A stretch of DNA of 64,000 bases, taken from Rhizobium sophorae (lineage in GTDB: Bacteria; Pseudomonadota; Alphaproteobacteria; Rhizobiales; Rhizobiaceae). The stretch spans positions 208,780 through 272,779 of the forward strand of contig NZ_JABFCN010000046.1 in assembly GCF_013087515.1 (NCBI RefSeq), written 5' to 3'. The notes under the pieces were generated by a model that saw only the letters and a program-made list of their open reading frames with translations, searched no databases and was not told the DNA's origin. Numbering within the stretch: the first letter of the stretch is position 1; the number at the start of each line of letters is the position of its first letter. This document shows positions 52,367 through 60,099 of the stretch, in pieces. Both the position numbers and the translations under genes were made by a program.

Positions 52367-53425
52367 ATGACGCAAGCACCGTTCCTCTCCATCGTCGCGC
52401 CTTGTCACAACGAGGAAGAGGGCTTGCGCGAATTCTGCCGCCGCGCCGCTGCTGCCGCGCATAGCGTTGCCGGCGATGCTTTCGAACTCATTCTCGTCGA
52501 TGACGGCTCATCCGACCGCACGTGGGAGATCATCTCCGATCTGGCGGCCGGTATGCCGCAGCTGCTCGGCGTTCGTCTTCTGCGCAATCACGGCCACCAG
52601 CTGGCATCTACGGCGGGTCTTGCCGCGTCGCGGGGAGAGCGCGTGCTTTTGATCGACGCCGATCTTCAGGATCCGCCCGAACTGCTTTTGATGATGATGC
52701 CAATCATGGAGCGCGGCGCCGATGTCGTGTATGGCCAGCGTACGGGCCGCCAGGGCGAAACCTGGTTCAAGCTCGCCTCCGCTTCACTTTTCTATCGCGC
52801 CCTGTCCAAACTCGCTTCCGTGACCATCCCGCGCGACACCGGCGATTTCCGACTGATGCGCCGGCGCGTCGTCGATATCCTGCTGGCGATGCCGGAGCGC
52901 GATCGCTTCATCCGCGGCATGGTCAGCTGGATCGGCGGCAGGCAGGTGGCGCTGCCTTACGAACGCGACGCCCGTTTTGCCGGCTCGACGAAATATCCGC
53001 TGCGCAAGATGATCAATTTTGCGCTGGATGCGATCACCAGCTTTTCAACGACGCCGCTGCGTATAGCCACATGGCTTGGCATGATGAGTGCCGGTGTCGC
53101 GATCGCGTTGCTCGTCTATACCTTCGTTCGCTGGCTGCAGGGCGAGACGGTCACCGGTTGGTCGTCGATTATGGCCGCGGTCAGCGCCTTCAGCGCCATC
53201 CAGCTGATCTGCATCGGCATCATCGGCGAGTATCTCGGCCGTCTGGTACAGGAGAGCAAGAGACGGCCGATATTTATGATCGAGACGATCCTGCGCGGCA
53301 GCGAACACGCCGAGCTGTCGACGGCTTTTTCGGAGATGAGCGCCGGCGATAAACGCGCCGCGCTGGAAGCGGCCTTTGCATCCGAAGAGCCGCCGCGCTC
53401 GCAAAAGAACAGCCGGATCGGATAA
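52367..53425 (+). CDS. Family 2 glycosyltransferase, polyprenyl-phosphate type
   Basis: A 352-residue GT-A enzyme resembling DPM1/GtrB. The catalytic motifs are LILVDDGSSDRTWEII and LLIDADLQDPPELLL, and the protein has two C-terminal spans (about residues 230-300). Enzymes of this type load a sugar on a polyprenyl phosphate at the inner membrane for later transfer across it. The stop codon overlaps the ATG of a large membrane protein gene, the natural candidate for its partner. Confidence 0.9.
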   Translation: MTQAPFLSIVAPCHNEEEGLREFCRRAAAAAHSVAGDAFELILVDDGSSDRTWEIISDLAAGMPQLLGVRLLRNHGHQLASTAGLAASRGERVLLIDADLQDPPELLLMMMPIMERGADVVYGQRTGRQGETWFKLASASLFYRALSKLASVTIPRDTGDFRLMRRRVVDILLAMPERDRFIRGMVSWIGGRQVALPYERDARFAGSTKYPLRKMINFALDAITSFSTTPLRIATWLGMMSAGVAIALLVYTFVRWLQGETVTGWSSIMAAVSAFSAIQLICIGIIGEYLGRLVQESKRRPIFMIETILRGSEHAELSTAFSEMSAGDKRAALEAAFASEEPPRSQKNSRIG

Positions 53426-55107
53426 TGGACCGGATTGCCACGCCTGCTGTGGCCACAGCCGGGCCTGAGGAATCGATCGCCAGGCAGGATTCCACCATTG
53501 CGATTGCCGCTTTCGTCGGATTTGCCGCGGCTTTGGTTCTCTTGTTTCCCTTTCCGCCGGTTCTCGATTACGCCAATCACTACGCCCGTATCTGGCTCCT
53601 TTCGGGCGGGATCGGGGAGCAGCCGTTTCCAGAGATCTATGCAGTCGATTGGAACCGCACCTTCACCAATGTCGGGATTGACGTTCTGGCCACCTGGCTG
53701 GGACCGCTTGTCGGCGCCGACAAGCTAGCGCGGGCTTTGCTTTTCCTGGCGATCGTGCTGCCGCCGCTTGCCGCGATCGGCCTACATCGCGCGCTTTTCG
53801 GCGGCCGGCACTACTGGCAGGTCGCCATGCTGTCGCTGGGCTGGTGCGCCACCATGATCGGCGGCTTCATCAACTTCCAGATCGGCCTCGGCATGGCGTT
53901 GTTGTTTGCCTGCGTCGACCTGCGGCTGCAGCGCAAAAATCCCGCCCTGGTTTTTGCCTGGCGGCTCGCCGCCGCATTGCTGCTGACGGTGATGCACATC
54001 TTCTCGCTCGGCTTCTACATGGCGGTCGTCTGCGGGCTCGAGTTTTCCTGGCGATTCGATATACTGCGATCGAAGGCGGGTCTGATGAGGCTCGCGGGCC
54101 GGTTGGCACTGGCGCTTGGCGCCTGCGTCCTACCGCCGCTTGCGCTCTATCTTCATACGGCAGCTCTGCCTAATGCCGGGGGCGACGGTCTTGGCCTTGC
54201 CTGGAACGACGGCATCGTCCTGATCGTTCTGAACCTGCTCTCCGCCATCACCACCTATGTCCCGGTGGTGGATGTCGTTCTGGTTCTGCCGCTGATACTC
54301 ATCTGCACGCGTGCCATCCGCGCGGGCGATATCCGCATGCATGCGGGGCTTGCCGTCACCGCCTGCGGATTGCTGCTGCTGTCCTGCATTGCACCTCGCC
54401 ACATGCTCGGCACCGGCTGGATCAGCTGGCGCTTTCCGATCATGGCGGCACTCGTCGCCATGGCGATGGTGTGCCCCTTCGCCAATCTCACGCGCCGGCA
54501 AGCGCTGTTGCTGGCGCTCATCATCAATCTCGCAGTCTTCGGCCGTACCGGCTGGGTCGGCTGGAATTGGTGGCTGGCGCAGAAGGACGTTGCTGCCGTC
54601 GAGGCGGTGCTGAAAAAGGTGCCGGCCGGTGCTGCCGTGTTGCCTCTGGGGCACGAACCCGAGACGGTGAGCAACCTTGCTCACTCCAGCCGCCATTTTG
54701 CCTGGGGCTTGGACACCTTCCGGCATCTGCCGACGCTCGCCGTCCCCTTGTCGCATGCTTTCGTGCCGACGCTCTTCACTGCAAAAGGCAAGCAGCCGTT
54801 ATCCGTTCTGTCGCCATGGTCTGAGATCGCGGTTCCCGAGGGCAATCTGCTGTCGATCGGCGTGCTTTCATGCCCGGCAATGATGCAAGCTTATCGCGAT
54901 TTCACGCCTTATCTGTCGGACTGGCGCAGACGTTTCGATTTCGTCCTTGTCGCCAATGCCGATATCCCCGACCGCTATGTCGGCACCCTGATGCCGGCGG
55001 GCCTGACACTGGTCGATGATGCCGGTTTCGCGAAGCTATACGCGATCGAGAAGACGATGCCGGCGGAGCCTCTCGTGATCCCTGCCGGTTGCGCTGTGGC
55101 ATCATAG
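53425..55107 (+). CDS. Polytopic membrane protein, unknown function
   Basis: A 560-residue protein with about eleven hydrophobic spans (first at about 30-50, IAIAAFVGFAAALVLLFPFPP) and a C-terminal soluble part of about 140 residues. I recognise no catalytic motif, but the overall plan (spans, then an extracytoplasmic domain) resembles family 39/GT-C glycosyltransferases. An acidic-pair motif typical of that fold is not obvious. It overlaps the upstream GT2 gene by one base and is probably its functional partner, for example in modifying a surface glycan. Confidence 0.75.
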   Translation: MDRIATPAVATAGPEESIARQDSTIAIAAFVGFAAALVLLFPFPPVLDYANHYARIWLLSGGIGEQPFPEIYAVDWNRTFTNVGIDVLATWLGPLVGADKLARALLFLAIVLPPLAAIGLHRALFGGRHYWQVAMLSLGWCATMIGGFINFQIGLGMALLFACVDLRLQRKNPALVFAWRLAAALLLTVMHIFSLGFYMAVVCGLEFSWRFDILRSKAGLMRLAGRLALALGACVLPPLALYLHTAALPNAGGDGLGLAWNDGIVLIVLNLLSAITTYVPVVDVVLVLPLILICTRAIRAGDIRMHAGLAVTACGLLLLSCIAPRHMLGTGWISWRFPIMAALVAMAMVCPFANLTRRQALLLALIINLAVFGRTGWVGWNWWLAQKDVAAVEAVLKKVPAGAAVLPLGHEPETVSNLAHSSRHFAWGLDTFRHLPTLAVPLSHAFVPTLFTAKGKQPLSVLSPWSEIAVPEGNLLSIGVLSCPAMMQAYRDFTPYLSDWRRRFDFVLVANADIPDRYVGTLMPAGLTLVDDAGFAKLYAIEKTMPAEPLVIPAGCAVAS

Positions 55108-55119
55108 GCGTTTCTTGGA

Positions 55120-55485
55120 TCAGCCGGGGAATTTCAGCGCCTTGTCGGCACGGCATTTGGCGAGCTTTAGCTGGCGGAAGGACAGGATGCGGGTGATGCG
55201 GTCCTCGCCATCCGTTTCCACACTCATGCAGGCGCAGGCGTAGCCGTAATTGCCGTTGGTTCTGACATAGTCATGTTCGGAGATGTCGGAAATCAGCTCC
55301 ATGCCTTCGACCTCGCCGGCATCGTCGCCCTGGGTCAAGATCGTCCAGGTGTTCTCCGCATCCTCCAGCCACCAGTTGGCGGGCGTCGGATTCTCGATCC
55401 AGCCGCAGCGCGTTTCGGCGGCCTGCGCATTGGCTGCGACGACAAGAGCTGCGATCATGACCGCGGCGGCTATCCGGTATCTCAT
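55120..55485 (-). CDS. DUF4087 secreted protein
   Basis: A 121-residue protein with a signal peptide (MRYRIAAAVMIAALVVAANAQAAE). A conserved start of the mature chain, TRCGWIENPTPANWWLED, and NGNYGYACACMSVE fit DUF4087, a periplasmic family of unknown function. Its cysteines probably form disulfides. CGAGGAG before the ATG at 55485 decides the start. It lies 22 bases after another small secreted protein gene on the same strand. Confidence 0.85.
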   Translation of the reverse strand: MRYRIAAAVMIAALVVAANAQAAETRCGWIENPTPANWWLEDAENTWTILTQGDDAGEVEGMELISDISEHDYVRTNGNYGYACACMSVETDGEDRITRILSFRQLKLAKCRADKALKFPG

Positions 55486-55507
55486 TGCCTTTTCTCCTCG
55501 ACAGATA

Positions 55508-55954
55508 TCAGTTGTTGATCGCGATGATCGCCCAATGGCTCGCCTCGCAGGCGTTGTCTTCGCAGATCGCGCCCATCCAGACGGCACCGCCGGCCAGCAT
55601 GACGCCGTCGCTGTTGACGAAAAGATCCTCGTATTGCTGGCGTCCGACGGCGCGGCGCGTTTCCGGCGTCACGAGATCATCGAAATTGTCGATGAAATCC
55701 TCGGCGTTCTCGACGTCGTAGGTCTCACCATTGGCCTTGACCGTCAGCGGGTATTCGGCGAGGCCGGCGATGGTCTTGGCGTCGACCGAGCGCATCGCCT
55801 TGACAAGCTGGCGCAGCGGTCGGTCGAGGCCCGCGGCATCGCCGTGCAGCTCTTCGATGCGATTATAGATGTCGTTGTCGGACTGCGCGAGAGCGCTTGA
55901 GCCGCCAAGGAGGATTGCTCCGAGCAGGAGAAGAGCTGCAGAAAGGCGTGACAT
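55508..55954 (-). CDS. Small secreted protein, unknown function
   Basis: A 148-residue protein with a signal peptide (MSRLSAALLLLGAILLGGSSALAQSD). The mature part starts with a helical segment and contains two cysteines (GAICEDNACEASHWAI). I do not recognise the family; the plan resembles small SnoaL/NTF2-like periplasmic proteins. CGGAGG precedes the ATG at 55954. It is probably co-transcribed with the DUF4087 gene downstream. Confidence 0.7.
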   Translation of the reverse strand: MSRLSAALLLLGAILLGGSSALAQSDNDIYNRIEELHGDAAGLDRPLRQLVKAMRSVDAKTIAGLAEYPLTVKANGETYDVENAEDFIDNFDDLVTPETRRAVGRQQYEDLFVNSDGVMLAGGAVWMGAICEDNACEASHWAIIAINN

Positions 55955-56108
55955 CGAAGCCTCCGGGCAAATGGTATAGCCCGACATTATGCGATCGGCG
56001 AGGATTCGCGCCTATCCAATTCTGGTGTTTCATCGCGGTTTCACGTATTAAAAAATCTATCTGGACTTCTTGACGACGTGGCTGGTTTATCGCATAAACG
56101 TCACGAAC

Positions 56109-56124
56109 CGTACCGTACGGTACG
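56109..56124. promoter_or_regulatory. Palindromic operator before the TetR gene
   Basis: CGTACCGTACGGTACG is a perfect 16-base palindrome ending four bases before the TetR start codon (56128). A regulator bound here would block its own transcription or translation start. Confidence 0.7.
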
Positions 56125-56127
56125 TAT

Positions 56128-56793
56128 ATGGGAGCTACGACCGTGTCCGTCGATACCGCAGAGCCGAGCGAATTTTCGCCGCGCCAGAACGCCGTACTGG
56201 AGCAGGCGCTGCGGTTGCTCGTGGACGGCGGCGAGAAGGCGCTGACGACATCCGGTGTGGCGCGCGCCGCCAACTGCTCCAAGGAAAGCCTCTACAAGTG
56301 GTTCGGCGACCGCGACGGGCTCTTGTCGGCGATGATTGCCTATCAGGCGAGCAAGGTGCGCACCTTCGAGCGCAACGGCGAGCGGCTGACGGCGGCGAGC
56401 CTGCACGATCATGTCGTCATCTTCGCGCGTGACCTGCTGGAGGTTCTGGCCGGCGACGTCTCGCTGGCGCTGAACCGGCTGGCGATCGGCCAATCCAACC
56501 GCGACGGATCGAAGCTCGGCAAGCTGCTGCTCGAACGCGGCCGCCGCCAGATCGACCGGCGCGCCATGGCGCTGATCGATGCCGGAAAGAGGGCAGGGCT
56601 GCTGCGTTTTTCCGATGCCGACGAAGCCTATCACACGCTTTACGGCCTTGTTGTCTCCGACCTGCATGTGCGCATGCTGCTCGGCGAACCAGGCCTCAAG
56701 GATACCGCTCGCCAGGCGGAGAAGGCGGTCACCGCCTTCCTCCGGCTCTACGGCACGGACAAGGTTCTGGCGGAGATGCCGGTTCTCGGCTGA
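56128..56793 (+). CDS. TetR/AcrR family transcriptional regulator
   Basis: A 221-residue TetR protein: SPRQNAVLEQALRLLVDGGEKALTTSGVARAANCSKESLYKWFGDRDGLLSAMIAYQ is the HTH, and the C-terminal part is the helical ligand domain. The gene lies 50 bases upstream of ilvC on the same strand and could influence it. A 16-base palindrome just before its start is a strong candidate for an autoregulatory operator. The ligand is unknown. Confidence 0.9.
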   Translation: MGATTVSVDTAEPSEFSPRQNAVLEQALRLLVDGGEKALTTSGVARAANCSKESLYKWFGDRDGLLSAMIAYQASKVRTFERNGERLTAASLHDHVVIFARDLLEVLAGDVSLALNRLAIGQSNRDGSKLGKLLLERGRRQIDRRAMALIDAGKRAGLLRFSDADEAYHTLYGLVVSDLHVRMLLGEPGLKDTARQAEKAVTAFLRLYGTDKVLAEMPVLG

Positions 56794-56843
56794 TTCCGCT
56801 TTAATGACAGTCAACAAGACAAGCACAAGGGAAGGAACTTCAA

Positions 56844-57863
56844 ATGCGCGTCTATTACGATCGTGATGCCGATCTCAACCTCATCAAGGCCAAGAAGGTC
56901 GCCGTCATCGGCTACGGTTCGCAGGGCCGTGCCCATGCGCTGAACCTGAAGGACAGCGGCGCCCAGAACGTCGTCATCGCGCTCAAGGCCGGTTCGCCGA
57001 CCGTCAAGAAGGCCGAAGCCGATGGCTTCAAGGTCATGACAGTTGCCGAAGCTGCCGGCTGGGCCGACCTGATGATGATGGCGACCCCGGACGAACTGCA
57101 GGCCGACATCTACAAGGCCGACATCGCCGGCAACATCCGCGATGGCGCAGCCATCGCCTTCGCTCACGGCCTCAACGTTCACTTTGGCCTCATCGAGCCG
57201 AAGGCTTCGGTCGACGTCGTCATGATCGCACCGAAGGGCCCGGGCCATACGGTTCGCGGCGAATACCAGAAGGGCGGCGGCGTTCCCTGCCTCGTTGCCG
57301 TTCACCAGAACGCTTCCGGCAATGCACTTGAACTCGCTCTCTCCTACGCCTGCGGCGTCGGCGGCGGCCGTTCGGGCATCATCGAAACCAACTTCCGCGA
57401 AGAGTGCGAAACCGACCTCTTCGGCGAACAGGTCGTTCTCTGCGGCGGTCTTGTCGAGCTTATCCGCGCTGGTTTCGAAACGCTCACCGAAGCCGGTTAC
57501 GCGCCGGAAATGGCCTATTTCGAGTGCCTGCACGAAGTGAAGCTGATCGTCGACCTGATTTATGAAGGTGGCATCGCCAACATGAACTACTCGATCTCCA
57601 ACACGGCCGAGTGGGGCGAATATGTCTCCGGTCCGCGCATCATCACTGCCGAGACCAAGGCCGAGATGAAGCGCGTCCTCAAGGACATCCAGACCGGCAA
57701 ATTCACGTCCGATTGGATGCAGGAATACCGCGCCGGCGGCTCGCGCTTCAAGGGCATCCGCCGCCTGAACGACAGCCACCCGATCGAAGAAGTCGGGGCC
57801 AAACTGCGCGGCATGATGCCCTGGATCGGCAAGAACAAGCTGGTCGACAAGTCGGTCAACTAA
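56844..57863 (+). CDS. ilvC: Ketol-acid reductoisomerase
   Basis: This is the second step of branched-chain amino acid synthesis, NADPH-dependent isomeroreduction of acetolactate. The 339-residue class I protein has the cofactor motif VAVIGYGSQGRAHALNLKDSGAQNV and the metal-binding KARI segment (EEC, ECLHEVKLIVDLIYEGG). GGAAGGAAC upstream marks the start. A strong terminator follows at 57889-57914. Confidence 0.97.
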   Translation: MRVYYDRDADLNLIKAKKVAVIGYGSQGRAHALNLKDSGAQNVVIALKAGSPTVKKAEADGFKVMTVAEAAGWADLMMMATPDELQADIYKADIAGNIRDGAAIAFAHGLNVHFGLIEPKASVDVVMIAPKGPGHTVRGEYQKGGGVPCLVAVHQNASGNALELALSYACGVGGGRSGIIETNFREECETDLFGEQVVLCGGLVELIRAGFETLTEAGYAPEMAYFECLHEVKLIVDLIYEGGIANMNYSISNTAEWGEYVSGPRIITAETKAEMKRVLKDIQTGKFTSDWMQEYRAGGSRFKGIRRLNDSHPIEEVGAKLRGMMPWIGKNKLVDKSVN

Positions 57864-57888
57864 GCGGTTTTCGGACTGTAGGAATTGA

Positions 57889-57914
57889 AGGCCGGGGCGA
57901 AAGCTCCGGCCTTT
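57889..57914 (+). terminator. ilvC terminator
   Basis: AGGCCGGGGC pairs with GCTCCGGCCT around GAAA, followed by TTA. It lies 25 bases after the ilvC stop and touches the end of the convergent methyltransferase gene (57913). Confidence 0.75.
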
Positions 57915-58500
57915 ATCGTTGTGCGCTGACGGTGAGCCAACGGGTCGGCTTGCCGTCATATCCGCCACCGTCGTATTCGCTTATGGCGATATTCCGCCAA
58001 CCACCTTTCGTCAAAAGCTCCGAGAGCCATTCGGCGGAGGGATAGTTGTAATAACGACCGAAGCCGTCATGGCCTTCTGCATCGCCTGCCTTGAAGCTTG
58101 CGTGAAGGAGGCCGCTGGGCCGCAGGGCGCGGCGGATGCGGGCAAAGACGTCGGGCAGTTCAAGTCTCGGAACATGGAGAAGGCTTGCATGCGCCCAGAC
58201 GCCGTCGAAGGCGCTGTCGGCGTCGAGCTCCTTGAACAGCATGACCCTGACCGGCCTGCCGATCAGCGCTTCCGCCTGTCTTGCAAGCTCGGTCGAGCCA
58301 TCCGTCGGGGTCACGTCGAAATCCTGCGCCAGCATGTAGGCGCTGTCCTGCCCGCCGCCGCAGCCGAGTTCGAGGATTGCCGCACCCGGCACAAGCCCAG
58401 CGAGGAAGGCATCGAGCTGCTGCTTCGGCAGGCTGCGCGCCCGCTTGGCGTATGTCTCGGCATTTCCCTCATAGAAGGCGGAGGTGCGGTTAAGAGGCAT
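57913..58500 (-). CDS. Class I SAM-dependent methyltransferase
   Basis: A 195-residue Rossmann-fold methyltransferase: motif I AILELGCGGGQDSAYMLA and motif II DVTPTDGSTELARQAEAL. The start at 58500 (MPLNRTSAFYEGNAE) overlaps the end of the ParE-like gene by 11 bases. An in-frame upstream ATG at 58584 lies inside that gene. The ParE stop and the methyltransferase start are thus coupled. The substrate is unknown; a small-molecule acceptor such as a thiol or tellurite-like compound is typical of this size, but this is a guess. Confidence 0.87.
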   Translation of the reverse strand: MPLNRTSAFYEGNAETYAKRARSLPKQQLDAFLAGLVPGAAILELGCGGGQDSAYMLAQDFDVTPTDGSTELARQAEALIGRPVRVMLFKELDADSAFDGVWAHASLLHVPRLELPDVFARIRRALRPSGLLHASFKAGDAEGHDGFGRYYNYPSAEWLSELLTKGGWRNIAISEYDGGGYDGKPTRWLTVSAQR

Positions 58501-58825
58501 GCTGTTCGGCCGATCGCGGGCGTCGGTTGGATTGAAGATGTCTTTCAGGAAGCCGGTCGGCGTCGATGATGTCAATGACGACAATCCCTTCTGACGTCAC
58601 CCGGTAGAAGGCGACGTGACGCATATGGAGGAGGCGGCGAAGGCCAGCGCCGAGTTCGTCGCACTCTTCTCCCATGGAGGGAGCATGCGAAAGAAGCACG
58701 AAAATCCTGTCCCAGTCGAGAAGATAGGCGTCTGCCTGCGCCTCGCCGAAATTGAGGCAAGCATATTCGTCAATGCCTGATAGCACTGCGTCTGCGGTTC
58801 GGGTTAGCCTATAGGTGGTTGTCAC
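58490..58825 (-). CDS. RelE/ParE family toxin
   Basis: A 111-residue toxin of the ParE fold: starts TTTYRLTRTADAVLSGIDEYA and has LRRLLHMRHVAFYRVTSEGIVVIDIIDADRL. ParE toxins poison DNA gyrase, while RelE relatives cleave mRNA; which applies cannot be told. It follows the ParD-like antitoxin with a 17-base overlap, the normal order for the pair, and overlaps the methyltransferase gene at its end. Confidence 0.87.
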   Translation of the reverse strand: MTTTYRLTRTADAVLSGIDEYACLNFGEAQADAYLLDWDRIFVLLSHAPSMGEECDELGAGLRRLLHMRHVAFYRVTSEGIVVIDIIDADRLPERHLQSNRRPRSAEQHAS

Positions 58826-59060
58826 GCAGCTTTGCCTTCGTTTCCGACAGGATGTCGGGAATACGCCGCTCGCTCGTGCCGCTTTCCTCAGCCTGTCTCA
58901 GAATGTTGCGCAGTTCTTCGTCATCAAGCTTGTGATGGAGCTGATCCTTCAGAATAAGCTCCGCCAGGAATGCGTCGGCATTGCTATATCTGCCGCTTGC
59001 GACACGGTTTTCGACGTATTCCGCCAGATGATCCGGAAGCGAGATCGTCATTTTCGCCAT
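58809..59060 (-). CDS. ParD-like antitoxin
   Basis: An 83-residue protein starting MAKMTISLPDHLAEYVENRVASGRYSNADAFLAELIL, the ribbon-helix-helix DNA-binding part of ParD antitoxins, followed by a toxin-binding tail ending RIPDILSETKAKLRDNHL. It should neutralise the ParE-like toxin encoded directly downstream and repress the operon. The exact start is uncertain: an in-frame ATG at 59099 (MAENRH) is possible, while a still longer frame would overlap the vapC gene. Confidence 0.85.
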   Translation of the reverse strand: MAKMTISLPDHLAEYVENRVASGRYSNADAFLAELILKDQLHHKLDDEELRNILRQAEESGTSERRIPDILSETKAKLRDNHL

Positions 59061-59178
59061 TGGATTCGGTGCCGCCTGCACATGCCGGTTTTCAGCCATT
59101 CCAGATGCCAGATTATCATTTCCCAGTTTGTGATAGAAGCGTTGTGCCCAGTCGTCGAGGGCTTGGGTCACATGCGGA

Positions 59179-59556
59179 TCAGTCTTTTTTATCGATATAG
59201 ATGACGCGTTCGAGATCCTTAAAATGGGCACCGCAGGTCAGGATGTCGGCGTCGTGGCGCTCCGCGGTCGCATAAATGATCGCATCGGCGGTGGCGAGTT
59301 TATGGGCTGCCGATATTTCGGCAGCCCGGCGAGCAAGCGTTGTGTCGAGAGAAACAACCATGCATTTCGCGGTATAAGCGATGAAGCTGTCGACGGCTTC
59401 CTCGTCCCTTTCGCGTGCTAGCCATTTGGAAAGCTCGAGCTGCACGATCGTCGGAGCGATGCATTGATCGCGTTCCGGGATTTCGGCCTGCAGCTGGGTT
59501 CCGGCAGCACTTTTCGTCAGCCATTCTATCCATGCGGAGCTGTCGATCACGCGCAT
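59179..59556 (-). CDS. vapC: VapC-type PIN-domain toxin
   Basis: A 125-residue PIN-domain ribonuclease: MRVIDSSAWIEWLTKS holds the first acidic residue (Asp5), VQLELSKW the second (Glu), and LATADAIIYATAERHDADILTCGAHF the third. VapC toxins cut tRNA or rRNA. The reading frame is intact. It overlaps the last base of the upstream antitoxin frame (TGATG). That antitoxin frame, however, appears to be interrupted, so the toxin may lack its normal partner. Confidence 0.9.
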   Translation of the reverse strand: MRVIDSSAWIEWLTKSAAGTQLQAEIPERDQCIAPTIVQLELSKWLARERDEEAVDSFIAYTAKCMVVSLDTTLARRAAEISAAHKLATADAIIYATAERHDADILTCGAHFKDLERVIYIDKKD

Positions 59557-59764
59557 CAGAAACGGTCGTTTCGGTCACGGTAGTTTTTGTTGTCTGCGCC
59601 TTCGGCGATGCCGCGAAGATCGGCAAGCGTCGGGACCGGCATCAGCAATACGCCTTTGCCTTTGGGTATGAACACGAATTCCTCCCGCCGACCAGTGCTG
59701 TTGTTCGCGCACTTCCTTGGGAATGGAGATCTGGAATTTTGTAGAGAGGGTTGCGGTTTGCCAT
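59556..59764 (-). pseudogene. vapB: VapB-type (AbrB fold) antitoxin, apparently frameshifted
   Basis: The remnant spans 209 bases, which is not a multiple of three. Read in pieces it gives the usual AbrB antitoxin: a start MAN, then ATLSTKFQISIPKEVREQQHW in another frame, then EFVFIPKGKGVLLMPV and the C-terminus ending NYRDRNDRF in a third. An extra C after the third codon (AACC) and a loss of about two bases near GGGAGGAATTC explain it. The C-terminal part and its stop overlap vapC normally. Two sequencing errors cannot be excluded. Confidence 0.75.
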
Positions 59765-59799
59765 TCTTACCCTTCCTCTATCGATTATGGATTAAGAAT

Positions 59800-60060
59800 T
59801 CACTTGGCATCGGTCAATGGCGAACCGTTTTTGGCGTTGGTGCTATTTCGGTCGCCAAATGGGAACTCGACGATGGGTTTTTCCCGGCTGACTCGGCAAC
59901 AAAAAACCGGGCGGCGCCCGGTTTCGAAAGAGATCGCGGATTGCTTAATGGCTGTCGGATCGAAGAACATCGTATCGTGCAGATCGAAACGAACTTCGGC
60001 GAGGGCGGAATAGATCGCCAGCCCGACGGCTTTGCGGGCGAGGCGGAGAGCGGCGCCCAT
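59800..60060 (-). CDS. Doubtful small hypothetical protein
   Basis: An 86-codon frame on the minus strand downstream of ilvE. The first half (LRLARKAVGLAIYSALAEVR, FDLHDTMFFDPTAIKQ) has host-like codon use and looks like a protein; the second half does not. A clear terminator hairpin with a T-run (59924-59901) falls inside it, and no ribosome-binding site is visible. It may be chance or a decayed gene. Confidence 0.22.
   Translation of the reverse strand: MGAALRLARKAVGLAIYSALAEVRFDLHDTMFFDPTAIKQSAISFETGRRPVFCCRVSREKPIVEFPFGDRNSTNAKNGSPLTDAK
59901..59924 (-). terminator. Terminator downstream of ilvE
   Basis: Read on the minus strand, AAACCGGGC pairs with GCCCGGTTT around GCC, followed by TTTG. 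It lies about 175 bases beyond the ilvE stop. Confidence 0.7.
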
Positions 60061-60099
60061 GTCGGCATTGACGCCGCCGTTGCGTGAAGCGTCCGGAGT

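Larger units (their letters stand above)
59765..60099. other. Gene-poor stretch after ilvE
   Basis: This lies between the ilvE stop (60100) and the vapB remnant. It contains the ilvE terminator (59901-59924) and a weak minus-strand open frame (59800-60060). No other gene can be supported. Confidence 0.5.
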
